From contig CAAFZH010000027.1 of NCBI GenBank assembly GCA_900767495.1, positions 1-13,845 of the forward strand: a DNA stretch of 13,845 nucleotides, given 5' to 3'. Within the stretch, counting starts at the first letter, position 1, and each line of letters begins with the position of its first letter. Source of the DNA: Clostridia bacterium (GTDB lineage Bacteria > Bacillota > Clostridia > Christensenellales > Borkfalkiaceae). Under the pieces are notes generated by a model that saw nothing but the letters and a program-made list of their open reading frames with translations, did not search any database and had not been told where the DNA came from. Of the stretch, positions 12,496 through 13,845 are shown piece after piece. A program made the position numbers and the translations under genes.

Positions 12496-13809
12496 TTACC
12501 TCCCCATACCTTTATCTTTACGGATATTTTTAACCGTTTTTTCAAAACCGTTATCGGACGGATGATAAAACACCTCGCCTCTTATTGAATCGGGCAAATA
12601 CTGCTGCTCCACGTAACCGCCGTAATCGTGCGGATATTTATACGCTTTGCTCTTATTTTTAGCCTCCGAATCGGCAAACACGGAATTTCTTAAGTGAGCG
12701 GGAACGGTATCGTCTTTCGCGCTCTCGGCGGCATGCTTTGCCGCATTCATGGCAACCACCGTGGAATTTGATTTCGGTGCCTCGCAAACGTAGATAATCG
12801 CCTCCGACAAAGGGATTAACCCTTCGGGATAACCTATATTCTGAAAAGCCGTGAGCGCGCTCGTCGCAACGACCAACGCCTGCGGATCCGCCATGCCCAC
12901 GTCTTCGGCGGAATGCACGACAAGCCTCCTTGCAATGAGCAGCGGATCGCAACCGCCCGAAATAAGCCTGTGTGCGTAATACAGCGCGGCGTCGCTCGAA
13001 CTGCCGCGTAACGACTTGCAAAACGCGCTTAACATATCGTAATAGGAATTTTCGTCGTAAGAAAGAGCCTTGCGCTGAATAGACTGTTCGGCGTCTTTAA
13101 GCGTTACCGTAGTTTTACCGTTCTCGTCGGCAGGGGTGGTTAAAACCGCTAATTCGAGCGCATTATAAGCCGTCCTTAAATCGCCGCCGCAAAGTAGCGC
13201 GATATGTTCTATCGCGGCGTCCTCTACGGTAAGATCGAGTTTGCCGTAACCTCGTTTTTCGTCTTTTATCGCCCTTACGAGCGCGGATTTGATAGTATCC
13301 TTATCAAGCCGTTTAAACTCGAAAACTCTGCAACGGGAAACTATTGCCGGGGTCATTGCGGCGTAGGGATTTTCGGTTGTGGAACCGATAAAAATAATAG
13401 TGCCTTTTTCTATCGCGGGTAACAAACTGTCCGACTGCGTTTTGCTGAAACGATGACATTCGTCAAGCAAAAGATAGGTCTTTTTGCCGTACATACGAAG
13501 ATTATCGGCCGCCTCGTCCACGGCTTTTTTCACGTCCGCAACGCCGCTCGATACGGCGTTTAATTTAACGAAATTTCCGCTTGTGGAATTTGCGATAATA
13601 TTGGCGAGCGTAGTTTTACCCGTTCCCGGAGGACCCCAAAATATACAACTGCCGACTTTATCGAGCGAAATTGCCCTGCGAAGCAAACTGTTTTGCTCGC
13701 AAATATGGCTTTGCCCCAAAAACTCGCGTAGCGAAACGGGGCGCATACGCTCCGCCAAAGGCTTGGACGAATCGGAATTTTCCTTTATCGTGTCGAATAA
13801 ATCGTACAT
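12496..13809 (-). CDS. rarA: Replication-associated recombination protein A (AAA+ ATPase)
   Basis: A 437-residue RarA/MgsA (WRNIP1-like) AAA+ ATPase that acts at stalled replication forks with SSB. The clamp-loader-like core is intact: N-terminal PLAERMRPVSLREFLGQ (17-33), Walker A GPPGTGKT (59-66), Walker B LLLDECHR (113-120), sensor 1 IGSTTENP (141-148) and the arginine finger in SRCRVFEF (159-166). The C-terminal helical tetramerisation part includes AHRLISGGCDPLLIARRLV and HSAEDVGMADP, with the closing PHDYGGYVEQQYLPD, all family hallmarks. Length is normal. The start at 13809 has a GGTGAT ribosome site, with a -10-like TATACT (13837-13832) upstream. The -35 would lie at or beyond the window edge. 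No LexA box is visible in the 36 bases present upstream. It is coupled to the downstream PHP phosphatase gene. Confidence 0.96.
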   Translation of the reverse strand: MYDLFDTIKENSDSSKPLAERMRPVSLREFLGQSHICEQNSLLRRAISLDKVGSCIFWGPPGTGKTTLANIIANSTSGNFVKLNAVSSGVADVKKAVDEAADNLRMYGKKTYLLLDECHRFSKTQSDSLLPAIEKGTIIFIGSTTENPYAAMTPAIVSRCRVFEFKRLDKDTIKSALVRAIKDEKRGYGKLDLTVEDAAIEHIALLCGGDLRTAYNALELAVLTTPADENGKTTVTLKDAEQSIQRKALSYDENSYYDMLSAFCKSLRGSSSDAALYYAHRLISGGCDPLLIARRLVVHSAEDVGMADPQALVVATSALTAFQNIGYPEGLIPLSEAIIYVCEAPKSNSTVVAMNAAKHAAESAKDDTVPAHLRNSVFADSEAKNKSKAYKYPHDYGGYVEQQYLPDSIRGEVFYHPSDNGFEKTVKNIRKDKGMGR

Positions 13810-13831
13810 AAAATCACCGCTCTTTTTATAA

Positions 13832-13837
13832 AGTATA
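13832..13837 (-). promoter_or_regulatory. Possible -10 element of rarA
   Basis: TATACT on the minus strand, about 22 bases before the rarA start codon. The -35 region falls at the end of the window and cannot be assessed. Confidence 0.35.
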
Positions 13838-13845
13838 ATATGAAA

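Overview
This 13.8 kb window looks like ordinary chromosome from a Bacillota (Firmicutes) bacterium, most likely an uncultured Clostridia-type lineage. The evidence is Bacillus/Clostridium-type LexA boxes (CGAAC-N4-GTTCG), consensus sigma-A promoters (TTGACA-17-TATAAT), strong GGAGG-type ribosome sites, and a gene set of that style (VanW protein, CpsB-type PHP phosphatase, M18 aminopeptidase, the radical-SAM/DUF4130 DNA-metabolism pair). The lineage is inferred from these traits; no phylogenetic marker was compared. I see no phage genes, plasmid genes, transposase or CRISPR array.

Layout. 1-1400: an ArsR-family repressor (-), a divergent unannotated 58-residue membrane peptide (+), and a convergent ferritin-like diiron protein (-); a near-palindrome sits between the divergent genes. 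1399-1504: a short inverted-repeat element whose end also supplies the -35 of the ferritin-like gene. 1517-3600: two identical LexA boxes bracketing a strong promoter that drives a radical SAM protein with a helix-hairpin-helix tail and an overlapping DUF4130 partner, a probable SOS-induced DNA repair or modification pair of unknown chemistry. 3633-7020 (-): alr, then aspS-yqeY from their own promoter. 7068-8404 (+): an M18 aminopeptidase whose promoter predicts a leaderless mRNA, ending in a terminator that overlaps the end of the opposing vanW gene.

8390-11233 (-): one operon-like run, ppa - secB-like - crp/fnr-like - vanW-like, joining pyrophosphate hydrolysis, an export chaperone, a regulator and an exported cell-wall-type protein. 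11299-11660: tRNA-Pro(GGG) with its own promoter and terminator. Its 3' end is repeated exactly (26 bp) 187 bp downstream, and each copy is followed by a related 10-4-10 hairpin, with a short imperfect inverted repeat between them; this looks like an attachment-site scar or a decayed tandem tRNA. 11681-11730 holds a half copy of the repeat seen at 1399-1504. 11792-13809 (-): rarA and a PHP phosphatase, translationally coupled.

The items most worth following are the LexA-controlled radical SAM/DUF4130 pair, the tRNA-Pro 3'-end duplication, and the ArsR / Cys-Asn micropeptide / ferritin-like cluster.
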